Assembly (NCBI GenBank): GCA_013397075.1
Contig: VWZS01002739.1
Location: forward strand, 187,312-251,311
Length of the DNA: 64,000 nucleotides
DNA from: Rhabdornis inornatus
Lineage: Eukaryota > Chordata > Aves > Passeriformes > Rhabdornithidae
Reading direction: 5' to 3'
In this document: in pieces, positions 25,381-36,754 of the stretch
Numbering within the stretch: position 1 is the stretch's first letter
Layout: every line of letters begins with the position of its first letter
The notes under the pieces: generated by a model
Seen by the model: the letters and a program-made list of their open reading frames with translations, nothing else
Database searches by the model: none
Told to the model about the DNA's origin: nothing
Program-made: the position numbers and the translations under genes

Positions 25381-27525
25381 GTATTAAGATGAGATGTTAG
25401 TCTCTATTTAGGACTAATACAGATCGGATTTCTTGTTCAAAAACTAGGCATATGGTGCTCATGCTGGAGTGATGATCTCTGCAGAATTCAGTTATTTTGT
25501 ACTTACAGACAATGTCAGTCTTGTTCTCTTGATTAACAGTATTTTTGAGTGTGATTTTCTTACTTTATTCTTAAAACTTCGTGAAAAATTAAAAATTACG
25601 AAGTCTAACAGAAATAAGTGAACAAAAGTGGTGATTTGGATAAAAAAAATCATGTTGAAATGGTTTCATTAGAATGTTCTTCATGTAATAATTCAGTTGC
25701 GTAAACTGATATCCATTATTTATTCTGAAAATATTTCTTTTCTATTTAATTATTTATTTATTTCTGAGTTATCTCACAGATTAAATACCCATCCTGTGCA
25801 ATACCTTGGAAGTTGGATACTTACTGGGAAAAGTAGATTCAGAGAAGGGGATCCAAGCGACAATGCTGTTGAAAGAAATTAGATATATTTCCATAGCACC
25901 AGGAGAGGGTGGATCCATAGTGCTAGATTGTGTAAAGGTTTCACTGAGGTCCTTGTCAGTAGACAATAATTACAGGCTTAGAAGTTTTATTGAATTATAT
26001 TTTTAAGGTCATTAATGTAGGTTTTCTAGGAGTAATCAACATGTGCAGTTTTGTCTACTAGGCCTAGTAATTTTTTTAAATCGTTGTTATTTTGTTGCCT
26101 ACTGATTTATGATTAAATGAAGACTTACTTTAGCAATCCTAAAATCCAGATACAATATCGCTGTAATAAACATAATGCTTTTTCTTTCTACAAGGCATTT
26201 TGGAGGGGCACTTTCCAAAATAGCACATCCTTAAACAACTGCAGTCCCTCTGTTTCTCTGAAGTAAAAATACTGTGAAGGATTCAAGATAATGGAGGATA
26301 GTTTTTCAGACTCCATATAATGTAACAGAATTGGAGAAGCACATAATCTGCATACTGTCTTCTGGATAACTTATGTGCAGTGTACAGAGCAGTATGAAAA
26401 TGCTTGCTAAACATATTGGGATCATTCACAAAGTAAACATCTAAAGAAAAAATTAAAATTATATCTACATGGTATCTAAGTCTAGAAGATTCCTATTTTT
26501 ACATTGGATACCAATTATAATCACTGCATACTTCTTTACAGTCTAGTATAAAACCTCAACAGAACAAACCTAAAAGAAAGAAGGAAATAAGACAGAAAGA
26601 TAGGGAGAATCCCTTTGGGCAAGAAAAATAGATACATAATTATTGTTATTCTTCCATATACTCCAGGTGACTTTGAAGGGAAAAGTATATTAAAGTAATC
26701 TTTTGTGTAGTCGTGACAATAGTAGAAACCTTAAGAGATCTGTGAATCCTTTATATGTCATTTTAAAATTTTCATAAAGTCCTTACTTTAGTATGCTTAT
26801 AAATGGAATGGCCTGAAAAGAAATCTCTTTAAAATGTTTAGTCTAGATTCCAGATCCTTCGTACCAACTGGTTTACACTATAAATGTATTTCTCTTAGTT
26901 TAGTTGATTTGGTAATGTAGATGCAGCCTGTCTTGACTGCTTTACTTTTTTGTTAGACTTACTTTTGTCAGACTTTGTAGATGTGACTATTATTTATGAG
27001 AGTAGGATTCCTTATCTGTTTAAAAGTTTAATTCACAGTAACTAAATGAATGTATTTGAATTTTTATTTGGGCAATATCTTTACTAAGAGAATCAAACTG
27101 GTTTCTGCAAAATCTATGGTCAATAGAAACTGCAGTCTGAGTCCTGCTATTGAGCTTTCCCAGTTCTTAAAGTGCTTCCAGTACATAAGAAATTTTCAGC
27201 ATGATAAAGACAGGACTAAGTAATACCAAAAATATACATTACTTCCTTTTTAACTTTATATTTTTATTCCTTTAGAAATATTTCTTCCTGTACCACTTTT
27301 GAATATGAACAGAGGTCACTTTTTAAAAGGAAAATAGAAAAATTTTGCTAACAGGAAGTGAGAAAAAATATTATTTAAAAAATTGAAATTATTATTAAAA
27401 TTATTATTTTTAAAATATTATTATTTTGGTAAATGTCAAAGTCATTTTACTCCTACTTAACAGCTAATATGTGCTTGTGAATTTAACAAGTGACTATATT
27501 CCTATTTCTTTTTGCATTGTGACAG
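25381..27525 (+). other. CSMD3: CSMD3 intron (2.1 kb)
   Basis: The intron runs from a GTATTA donor to a TGTGACAG acceptor. It is AT-rich, with an ATTATT-rich tract near 27360-27425. No mobile element or other feature is recognised. Confidence 0.85.
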
Positions 27526-27664
27526 CTGCATGTGGAGGAAACCTGACAGGCCCAGCAGGAGTTATTTTATCGCCTAACTATCCACAGCCTTATCCTCCTG
27601 GGAAAGAATGTGACTGGAGAATAAAAGTAAACCCTGACTTTGTCATTGCCTTGATATTCAAAAG
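27526..27664 (+). CDS. CSMD3: CSMD3 exon: first half of a CUB domain, probably CUB 9
   Basis: The 139-bp exon opens with ACGGNLTGPAGVILSPNYP and continues through KECDWRIKVNPDFVIALIFK. The two cysteines (ACGG and ECDW) form the first CUB disulfide pair, and NLT is a potential N-glycosylation sequon. Acceptor: TGTGACAG before 27526; donor: AAAG|GTACCA after 27664. It starts in phase 1 and ends in phase 2; the AG|T serine codon is split as in the CUB 8 pair, so these two CUBs share one intron position. Read-through past 27664 meets intronic sequence and a stop. Confidence 0.95.
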
Positions 27665-28468
27665 GTACCATTCCTCAATTAATTCCTCTGTTTTAAAGGA
27701 ATTTAAATGTCAAATCTAAAAATGGCAATATTTATAATTTATTAAACTGTCTAAATTTTCTGGTTACATCCTAGAGCATATATTTAATATGTGCTATAGC
27801 ATTGATTCCAAATAATGTAAAAGAAAAATATATAGCTATATGGTACATTTCCTATCCAATATATTAATGAAGAACAAAACTTTCTGTGACATGTCAACTA
27901 AAAATCCTTGAAAGACCATATCAATTTGTAGAAATGCTCGATTTATGCTATTGTAACTAAGAGTTGCGACTTAAAGTGTAGTGGAAATTTTATCTGTAAG
28001 TCAGTTCTTTCATGTTTTTAGAAATACAGCCTAAATGTACTTTGCTTAAAGTGCATAAATCAGAAAAAATATTGTTCTACTTAGCCAAGAGACAAAAGAT
28101 ACTGAGATAATGTTGTATCATAATTTTAATTATTTCCTTTTTGTTCTATAATCAACCTATATGTGCTGCATAGATTTTTATCAGTAGAAGTTCACAGTTA
28201 TAGTCATATTCATGCATTCTGTTTGTCATTTCTAATTGAATCAGTCCTATATAATCATCTTGCTTGCTATATCTATGGATGCAAATGCAGTTTTTTTCAC
28301 TTTTTGATAAATTTTGCTTTTGTGTTTTAAGTGTGATTTTAAAGCTGAGAATTGCTGTTGACTTCACTGGGATGTTGATCAGTTGTGACTCTTACAGGAA
28401 GAGATGGTGGCATGTTGAGAATTTTGCTGTATAATATTTTTACCCTTTCTGTGGAAAAAAAAAAGCAG

Positions 28469-28606
28469 CATAAAACCAAAACAACAACAACAATAACCAA
28501 ACAACACCAAACAAAAACAAAAACAAAAAACAAACCAAACCAAACCAAACCAAACAAAAAACAAAACAAAACAAAAAAACCAAACCAAACCAAAACAAAC
28601 AAAAAA
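28469..28606. repeat. (CAAA)n/(CCAAA)n low-complexity tract
   Basis: For 138 bases the + strand is made only of A and C, except two T residues at 28471 and 28493, in irregular CAA, CAAAA and CCAAA units. There is no G. Open frames on both strands here are artefacts of the repeat. Confidence 0.93.
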
Positions 28607-29036
28607 GATCAAGTTTCTTTAACTATGGACTGCATATTTATTTTCTAAAATGCTATTGATAGACACAATATTAAGGAATGGAATCCTAAGGTACTTGAAA
28701 TAACATAATTAAAAATACAGTAATTCGGTTAGTCTGGTATTTGATGAAATAGCATTAATAAGTAAGAATAGTTCCCCACTAATTACACTCTTGAAGATGT
28801 CACATGATGGGTGTAGTAAGTGGCATATTTCTTATTTTATTGCCTAAATAATTAACTCAAATGCTCCATTTCAAATAAGATGAAAGAAACTTACAATTAC
28901 TCATATTCAGATTTGTTTATGAGTATTATTGTAGGAAGTACATTATGAGTAATATAATGAAATTTTCCGTTTATGCTATACTTCCAATAAATTGTTTAAA
29001 TGGTTGCAATCCAGTAGTACACGCACTTTTCAGTGC

Positions 29037-29172
29037 CTGAGGTTAGACAGGCCCGGAGTTCCCTGTTTCTTCTCTCACACCCTTCTTGTAAATTGCAGTA
29101 ACACTGGCCATCTCCCAGGGAGCAGAGACCTCCCCAGACTCCCAAGACCTTCGGCAGATGATGGAGAGCAGA
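29037..29172 (-). mobile_element. CR1 LINE internal fragment
   Basis: The text GTAAATTGCAGTAACACTGG followed by GAGACCTCCCCAGACTCCCA resembles the reverse complement of the CR1 reverse-transcriptase coding region as I know it from bird genomes. It is short, diverged and non-coding, with no 3' end attached. Confidence 0.6.
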
Positions 29173-30184
29173 AGAAATAATGTTTCTTTGACATCTTCAA
29201 AAACTATTTTCTTAACATACCATTTTCTGTTCATTTCACCTAACCTTTCTCATTCTTGGGCAGCATGGATATTATTAAAATATTATGCATTATATGGAGC
29301 TGTTTCCATTTGGAATTATGATTTTTTTTCTGCTGATTACTTAGCTATAGGTATTATTATTTTTTTTAAATAATTTGGAAAAGTTCAGAAAAAAATCTAT
29401 TTCTAGATTTTTAAAATATATTTTATATATTTATAGTATAGAAAAAAAATCTATTCAACTGAGTGAGTCCTTGCCTGGTTTTTTTAATGTATTTTTATCT
29501 AATGTAGCTTTAATTTTCTTATATTTTCTTCAGTGTTCCTCTGTATTTCTCATAGAACTGCCTGAGATTTATCTTTATGTTGTCTCAGAACTCATCTCAA
29601 TTCCTCTGAAATCCATGAATATTATTTTCATAATTACTTTCTAAAACATATAAATGTCATCAAATATAGCATAACATGGTTAGATGGTTTAGTGAGAATT
29701 AATCTTAATTCACATTAGTTTATAATGTCTGATATCTGGGTAAGAACAAAGACAAGTTCCAAGATAATTGTCTATCCATATGAAAGCATCTCATTTCTAA
29801 ATTGAAAAACATGTTTGTAGTGGGTGGATTTGGTATCATCCAGTTTAAAGCTGGACTTTTAATTCAAGCTATTTTTCTGGGTCATTCCTCTGGTCCTTCA
29901 GTAAGAGGTAGTCTTTCTGAATCATGATTCCATGATCTTGAGAAAGGTATTTAAGATAGGTGGGAGGATTTTCATAATGGCTTTTGAAAGCTGAATGCTT
30001 ATACCAATGATAAAAAGAACTCCACAGTGAATTTTTACTGTATATCATATTTAAAAATGCATTTATTTCTGGGGAAGAAAATGTGTTAGGCAGAAAATTG
30101 GTAACTACACTCACAGTAGTGTTTAACTCATTTGAAAAAAAAACAAACCTTGAAGACTGAATTATTTTTTTACTTTATTTTCAG

Positions 30185-30372
30185 TTTCAATATGGAACCC
30201 AGTTATGATTTTCTACATATTTATGAAGGAGAAGATTCCAACAGTCCCCTAATTGGCAGTTTTCAAGGCTCACAGGCTCCTGAAAGAATAGAGAGCAGCG
30301 GTAACAGTCTGTTTCTGGCTTTTCGCAGTGATGCCTCTGTTGGAATGTCAGGATTTGCCATTGACTATAAAG
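30185..30372 (+). CDS. CSMD3: CSMD3 exon: second half of a CUB domain, probably CUB 9
   Basis: The 188-bp exon completes the CUB begun at 27526: NMEPSYDFLHIYEGEDSNSP, then SFQGSQAPERIESSG and LAFRSDASVGMSGFAIDYK. The Glu of MEPSYD, the Asp of YDFL and the Asp of RSD match the three calcium-site positions of calcium-binding CUBs, with MEPSYD closely like the IEPSEN...YD run of C1s. It has no cysteine. Acceptor: TTATTTTCAG before 30185; donor: AAAG|GTACTT after 30372. It starts in phase 2 and ends in phase 1. Confidence 0.95.
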
Positions 30373-32226
30373 GTACTTTCTCTTTATAATCTAAATAAAA
30401 GGAAAAAATGTTACTTAGTAATTATTGAGACTGAAATCTGTTTACTTCTGTATGTATTCATAACTGAATTGCCAAATGCCTTTACATATCAGTCTATGTT
30501 TTAAAAGCTATTTTTTGTTAATATGTGAAGGAAGACAGAAATCTTATTTCATGAAATCTCTTTCCCATCACTTATACACATTTTCATCTTCCAGAAAAAA
30601 AAAAAAATAAGAAATAAGTAGAAGACGCACATCAAAAGTAACATTTGGAAAAAAGTTTGACAATAGTCAAATTGTCTTGCCCAAGAAGACCACCTGACTG
30701 CTTTTTCTTTCTTGTCAATACATACCAATACATTTTCCTTACTACATTGTTTTGAATCTACAAATGCATTTTTAAATTTATACTACTGGATAGTATTTGC
30801 ATGTTTTTATTGGAGGAGGTGCCTCTTACTAGATAGAGACTGGGTTACACTGACTGTTTATTAAAGCCAGACAATCATTGAAGATGCTGGTTTCTTTTTG
30901 TTACAGATGTTGTCTATGGCTTGATTATAATCTTTGCTGAGTTTTGTTTTTCAGCCATAGAAGTGCTGCCTCAGCTTGTTTTTCTTGACAATTGAAGCAA
31001 ACCACATTAATGTACATGTTAAAAATGAAGGACAAAAAGACCTAAGAAATACAGAAAAATTATACCTATAAAAGAAAAGGAGTGAAAAAGAACTATAAAA
31101 TCATTTTTATATTTAGTCTTCATCTGGCATCCAGCATCACGCATTATTCTTCATATGTGCAAGGTTCTTCTTCCCAAAATAATTGTCCTATTGCCATAAA
31201 TAAAATCTTAGACTGTTTGTCCCTGTCTAAACAAAATATTAAAAAAAAAAAAAAAGGGAAAACAATTTGTTCCAGGAAGTCTGCAAGCCCAGCAAGGAAA
31301 GAAAATGAAATGTTGAGTAGAAGGAGATAAAGAGATAAAGATGGCAATTGAAAATGTGCATACATGTTTTCATTGTGTGTCTATTTTATTTTCTCAGCAT
31401 AGTGTGATATGAGTTTCTCTATGTAACTGAAAGTTAAATGAAATTATTATGAGACGAAAATAAAAGATACAAGAACAGAATACTGTATTTTAAAAAGTTA
31501 TTGTATTCAATTACCAGTATGTTTTTGCTTAATAATTTAATATTTTTCTTATGTGTATTATTCAGTACTTTATAAAAAAATGTATAAAATTATAGAACAC
31601 TTTGAGTTGGAAGAGATTTAAAGATCATCTAGTTCCAGCCCCCCTGCCATGGTAGGGACACCTTCCTCTAGACTGGGTTGCTCAAAACCCCATCCAACCT
31701 GACATTGAACACTTCCAGGGAGGGGACATCCAAAACTTCTCTGGACAACCTGTTCCAGTGCCTCACCACACTCATGGTAAAGGATTACTTCCTTATGTCC
31801 AGTGAAACCTACCCTCTTTAAGTTTGAAGCCACTCTCCCTTGTCTTATTGCTACATGCCCTTGTTGTTGACTGCCTCAGCCTTTTCCATGTCCTGGGTAA
31901 CCAGGTCTCCCTTTTCTTTCTGGAGAGATCTCACATTTTCCCTAGTCTTCCTTTTGTCACCAATATGCGTATAGAAGTGGTGAATCCTAGAAATGGTAAT
32001 TTTTCTTCTAAATACTAAACTTTATTGGAGTAATTCAGCTTCAGCTTCATTGTAACTTCCTCTTCCAGATAATCAATCTAAAGCAAACATCCACGATCCA
32101 TGATTCAACAAGAATAATATATTAATAAGTTGCTAAATAAAAAAACACTGACTAATAGTTTGGTTCTGGATTATTATTTTTTTTAACTGGAAGTGTTTAT
32201 AGATTTACTGTATTTCCTTTTAACAG
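30373..32226 (+). other. CSMD3: CSMD3 intron (1.9 kb)
   Basis: The intron runs from a GTACTT donor to a CTTTTAACAG acceptor and carries a minus-strand CR1 3' fragment at 31588-31866. The rest is AT-rich, with short A runs near 30595 and 31240 and no other recognisable feature. Confidence 0.85.
31588..31866 (-). mobile_element. CR1 LINE 3' fragment (~280 bp)
   Basis: The block follows the antisense CR1 3' region continuously: AAAGATCATCTAGTTCCAGC, the CCATGGTAGGGACACC run, the GTTGCTCAAA run, CTTCCAGGGA, CCTGTTCCAGTGCCTCACCA and the CTACATGCCCTTGT run. Its 3' end is at about 31588 and it is 5'-truncated near 31866, as usual for CR1. Open frames within it are meaningless. Confidence 0.92.
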
Positions 32227-32421
32227 AAAAGCCACGGGAGGCTTGTTTTGATCCTGGAAACATCATGAACGGCACAAGAATTGGAACAGACTTTAAGCTT
32301 GGTTCAACTATTACTTACCAGTGTGATTCTGGATATAAGATTATTGAACCTTCAACTATAACATGTGTAATTGGTGCAGATGGAAAGCCAGCTTGGAACA
32401 GAGCACTGCCATCTTGTAGTG
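32227..32421 (+). CDS. CSMD3: CSMD3 exon: complete Sushi domain, probably Sushi 9
   Basis: The 195-bp exon encodes EKPREACFDPGNIMNGTRIG, then TYQCDSGYKIIEP, ITCVIGADGKPAWNRALPSC. All four Sushi cysteines, C.SGY and the tryptophan are present. NGTR is a possible N-glycosylation site and falls at the same place in the fold as in the Sushi at 25189. Acceptor: CTTTTAACAG before 32227; donor: AGTG|GTATGT after 32421. Both ends are phase 1. Confidence 0.95.
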
Positions 32422-34763
32422 GTATGTACTGTTCTCTTACCATTTCCCTTGTTAATCCAGTGAATTCAGTTTCTCAGTCCTTGAGGCTATTTACACAATT
32501 TCTACACATATATCTTGTGTAAAAAAAATGAGGTAAAAAAATAAGAATTAAGATGAGTATTGGACTATAGCTTAGTCAATAATGTATTAAGTATTTTAAA
32601 ATGTCTTTAAACTCTGGAATCAACACATGTTCATATAATGATTGCAATGTAATATGTAAGATTCTTTAGACACACAGTATTATTTAGAATAGCTATCACA
32701 ACTATCTCAATACTGCATTAATTGTCACCTTGAAATAGGAATTATAGTTACTGAGGCAGAAAATCAAAATGACGTCTCAGAACCTGGACTAACTAATTTA
32801 TCCTCTATTCTTTGTTTCGGTGTTTGTGTTGTGTATATATATATGTATATGGAACAATTTTAACAAATCAAAAAGTTGCATAAATTAGTTTATAATGTCC
32901 ATAAAGTACTAATTTATTTATGTTGAAAAATAATCTCCTGCAAAATTTTAGATCTTTAATTATAGAAAAATACTATTTAGAAGGAAACATTTCTACAACT
33001 CCACAACTTTAGAGCTTGTTTTAAATTAAGTGTCAGTGATACACTTTCATTGCATGAAATGTTCATGACTTGAGAGTTTCATGTGGTAATCAGACCTGAT
33101 TACCACATAGTTGGCCAAAACAAGAAGAGAAGAAAATAATGAAGATTTTAAATTCATGCCATGAACTAATTCCTTGTGATATTTGACTTTCACCACAGCC
33201 ACATAATCCTATTCTGCCTATTGATAGATCAAATTTATCATCTACCACTACACTGGATTTTTGAATAATTAATATAAGCCACTAAGAGAAGATGTGGATT
33301 TGTAGTATTAATTGCTGCCTTTTTGTAAAAGGAAGTCAAACTTGTGCAGATATTTCAAGCATGATTTTAAAGACCTTAAAAGATTTTAAAATCTGCCGGG
33401 TAGCAGAAAGAACAGGTCTGCTCAACAAGGGCTAAGAGCTTAGGATGTCCAAAGCACAGGCTCACTCACTAGGCACAGCTCCACAGCACATGGTGTGCAG
33501 AGCCAGGAGCTGGTAGCAGGGTACTTTCATAGCCCCACACCAATGACCTTGCTGTCCACCTGTGCCATAGGTCCTCCTCTTAGTTTCCCAGAAGTTGTTA
33601 GATTGTATTCTGCTGTATGCAAGATGCCCACTGCAGGGTAACAGTGGTTTACTTCATTCCTTATAGTAAAATAATATTTTCCTTGCTTAAAAGCAAATTA
33701 ATGTGGCTATGCTATTTTTAAATACCCTTATTTAGCCTTTATTAATTTATAAAATAATTTAATTATTGGTTTCTTGGGTAAGATAACTTCTTACAACAAT
33801 CTTTTATTCTGGTGAAAACTGTAGTTTTTTTATGAAATCATTTCTCACAATAAAAAGAGCACTGAATTGCATGTATACAAGACTTATATTTTAATGAAAA
33901 TTTTGTTAGGAGGCCAGGCTTTTCCAAAATGCAAGAAGAGTGACAGCAATACTTTGTTTTCAGTGTATAGAAATCTATTTACTCAATATGCAACACAAGG
34001 GAATATTTGAACTTTAAAGTAGCCACTCCATTTGTCCCTTACTATGCCACATTTACAGATTATAAATAGAGGAATGTGCCATGCATACACTGTTCACTGT
34101 TTTTCTCGTGATACACACAGAACTACTACTCATATTAATCTTGACTTGTCTTGGGGATTTGAGCTCCACTATTCTTAAAAATGTCTTCTAACTTCTGTAG
34201 CTCTAAAAAGTTTCTCTTACCTTTCTGTTTGTGTTTTTTAACATACATATGAAGCCAAAGGTTTTTTTTTAATGTATAATCTATGTACACTTTTCATAAT
34301 CATCTAGGAAGATATGAAAATAAAGCAATTTAAGAACACTTTCACAAAGCAGAATTTTTAGCATTCTGTGTAGGGTAGTGTCTGCATATCTATGCATTCC
34401 TCTGCCCCATTTTTAATGCACTACCATATATTTTCCTGACCTGTTTTTAATATGGATAGATATAGACAGATATTCAAATGAAAACTCAACCTAAAATCTG
34501 GTTTTACAGAATCTTTCAATTAAATAACTTATATTTCCAGTCCTATGTGAATACTTGTAGTCAAGTAAAACTTGCATGTATTCTAATTTTCAAGAAACTC
34601 TAATAAATTAGATCCTGAGAAAGAACCACTAGATATTTCAGTGCAGGTAAACCAAACAAAAGCAAAACCAGTGAAGTGTTATTTTGTGATCTTTATATTT
34701 TTTTTCCAGACTACTACAGACAACTCTAATTAATATAACATGTTTCTTTGTGTTTGTTTCTAG
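32422..34763 (+). other. CSMD3: CSMD3 intron (2.3 kb)
   Basis: The intron runs from a GTATGT donor to a TTTGTTTCTAG acceptor. It holds a near-perfect palindrome at 33081-33108 and a GC-richer unidentified segment at about 33395-33660. The remainder is AT-rich with nothing recognised. Confidence 0.85.
33081..33108. repeat. Inverted repeat, 13-bp arms and 2-nt centre
   Basis: ATGTGGTAATCAG at 33081-33093 is mirrored by CTGATTACCACAT at 33096-33108 around AC. The arms match perfectly. It may be a cruciform-forming site or a chance or duplicated palindrome. Confidence 0.92.
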
Positions 34764-34880
34764 CACCATGTGGAGGGCAGTATACTGGACCAGAGGGAGT
34801 GGTTTTATCACCAAATTATCCTCATAATTACACTGCTGGACAGACTTGCCATTATTCAATAACTGTCCCTAAAGAATTTG
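34764..34880 (+). CDS. CSMD3: CSMD3 exon: first part of a CUB domain, probably CUB 10
   Basis: The 117-bp exon encodes APCGGQYTGPEGVVLSPNYP, then HNYTAGQTCHYSITVPKEF. The two cysteines (PCGG and TCHY) make the first CUB disulfide, and NYT is a potential glycosylation sequon. Where most CUBs have Cys-x-Trp, this one has Cys-His-Tyr. Acceptor: TTTGTTTCTAG before 34764; donor: TTTG|GTAAGA after 34880. Both ends are phase 1. This CUB is cut into three exons at positions different from those in the two preceding CUBs. Confidence 0.95.
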
Positions 34881-36640
34881 GTAAGAATTTCTTCTATTGA
34901 TTTATCAATCATTATCATTGTCCTACTGTTCAAATGTCCTTTATGTGTACTAATGACCTTAAGTTTATATTGTATTGAAAATTATTTATAAAAAACTAAG
35001 TATATTCCTTACATGGAAAATGATTCTAGGATGTTAACCTTTTACTTCACCCTAGAGTAATCAACTGACCTCAGTAAGACATCTATTTTGCTATCTAAGC
35101 ATATCCTGAATACCTTCATTGTTTACATTATTCATCATCATAGGATAATCATTCATTCAAGCTTCCTGCAAAGTAAAATCAGGTGTCAGAAAACAAGTTT
35201 TAAGTTTTTGTTTTTCATGTTTTGACAAGGGCAAGATGAGTGGAATCACATTTGTTTAAGATGTAGAGTAGAGGGAAAGGAAGTAATTCTACATGAAAAT
35301 ACCAGAAATGTTTGTGAAAAATCACAAAACTGATTATTTCAATTTGTTGAAATACTTGCACAGAATCTCTAAAACTCAAGCAATTGTATGTAAGGTGTAA
35401 TCTTTTGCAAAACAGGTTTTTCCTAAGTCCAGAAAAATAGCAGTAAGATTAATTTTACTACTCATTTACCAAAAAGCTTAATTCACAACAACTTAATGCA
35501 TTTGGTACTTTCTGTACTGTCGCTGTTTGCTATCAGATTACCTGTTGGAACAGCAAAAGGAGGCACAGCAACACATCTCTTCTCCAGATAAAGAAAAAGG
35601 ACAACACTTTGTTGTAACACTACATTCCTTATAAACACTAGATTGCTAAACCAAGAATAGAATACAGCTCATTGGTCAGAGCGGGCAACACCTCTTGCAC
35701 AGATGTTTTCGCTGTAAACAACACAGTTCTCACGGTACACACTCTGTAAGCAGCAGCAGGTGCATATTGTTTGTTGCTGGGAAAGCCTCTGCCCCCAGGC
35801 TAGGCCCTGGGAAAGCAGAAGCTTTCCCAGACCATGCATCCACAGTGTACAATGAAACCTGTAAGCTGTAAACAAAATATAGATGGATAGAATGACAAAA
35901 TAATACTTTTTACTTGGTTTGACTTCGTGTTTCTGTTGCCATATGATATTTGAATTCAGTGAACTATAACATATTTACTAGTAAGATGTAATATTAAATT
36001 ATTTATTAATACACTTTAAATTATCTATAGCTGAAGTGCAAATTAAGTATAGCAGTATGTCAAAGCTGGTAACACACTGGTATTTTTTAATATTTGATCA
36101 GTTTTTATAGACTTCTGATAAACAAGTACTAATGCAAATTAAAAAATTTGACAAATCAATAAGTTTAAAAACAACTTCAGACTAAAGTCAGGTAAGCAAC
36201 TAATCCTATGTGATAATAGATGGTCCTTAATAGTTGCTATATTTGGCAACTAATTTATGTAATTTTGGTACAATCCTTTCTGTTTAGATAATCCATTTTC
36301 TTATTCTTATAGGTACCTAAGCAATAAGACTTGTTTGACTGGAGGTCACAGTTTTGGTGAAAGCATGATTTAATAAATTTAGTTTTAATTAAAAATATGG
36401 AAATAATGAAAACAAAAAAGAATATTGTCACATGTAAGTTTAATGCAGCTGTTTTATCATGTTAGATAATTACATAAGTTGGAAAAGTTCATGCAGGAAT
36501 TCATTAATAAATAAGACAAACAGCAATACAACCTTAAATTTGATTTTGAAGACTAAGTTACTAAGTTCTTCTTTTATCTCCTCTCTTTTTATTTTTTCCT
36601 TTCTATCCTTTTTTTCTTTTTTTTTTTTTTTTAAATGTAG
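34881..36640 (+). other. CSMD3: CSMD3 intron (1.8 kb)
   Basis: The intron runs from a GTAAGA donor to an acceptor with a very long pyrimidine tract at about 36560-36632, ending TTAAATGTAG. A candidate minus-strand LTR is at 35513-35874. The rest is AT-rich. Confidence 0.85.
35513..35874 (-). mobile_element. Candidate solo LTR, minus strand
   Basis: The block is bounded on the + strand by TGTACTGT and GCTGTAAACA, fitting the TG...CA ends of an LTR. Read on the minus strand, a CCAAT box (ATTGG on +, near 35672) is followed about 40 bases later by a TATAA box (TTATAA on +, near 35630), a usual U3 promoter order. It is GC-richer than its surroundings. I see no matching target duplication and no clear poly(A) signal, so this is a candidate only. 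Confidence 0.42.
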
Positions 36641-36754
36641 TTGTGTTTGGACAATTTGCCTATTTTCAGACAGCTTTGAATGATGTGGCAGAATTATTTG
36701 ATGGAGAAAACTCTCAGGCTAGACTTCTTAGTTCTCTGTCTGGATCCCACTCAG
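36641..36754 (+). CDS. CSMD3: CSMD3 exon: middle part of a CUB domain, probably CUB 10
   Basis: The 114-bp exon encodes VFGQFAYFQTALNDVAELFD, then GENSQARLLSSLSGSHS. This is the region where the neighbouring CUBs carry TE..HD or ME..YD acids. Here the first acid is replaced (QTALND), so the calcium site looks degenerate. It has no cysteine. Acceptor: a long T-rich tract and TTAAATGTAG before 36641; donor: TCAG|GTAATT after 36754. Both ends are phase 1. Confidence 0.95.

Larger units (their letters stand above)
27665..30184 (+). other. CSMD3: CSMD3 intron (2.5 kb)
   Basis: The intron runs from a GTACCA donor to a TTATTTTCAG acceptor. It contains a G-free A/C tract at 28469-28606 and a CR1 internal fragment near 29037-29172. 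The rest is AT-rich without recognisable content. Confidence 0.85.

Noticed and set aside
28379..28612. Phenylalanine- and valine-rich minus-strand open frames resembling membrane segments
   Set aside because: They are the reverse translation of the A/C-only repeat tract.
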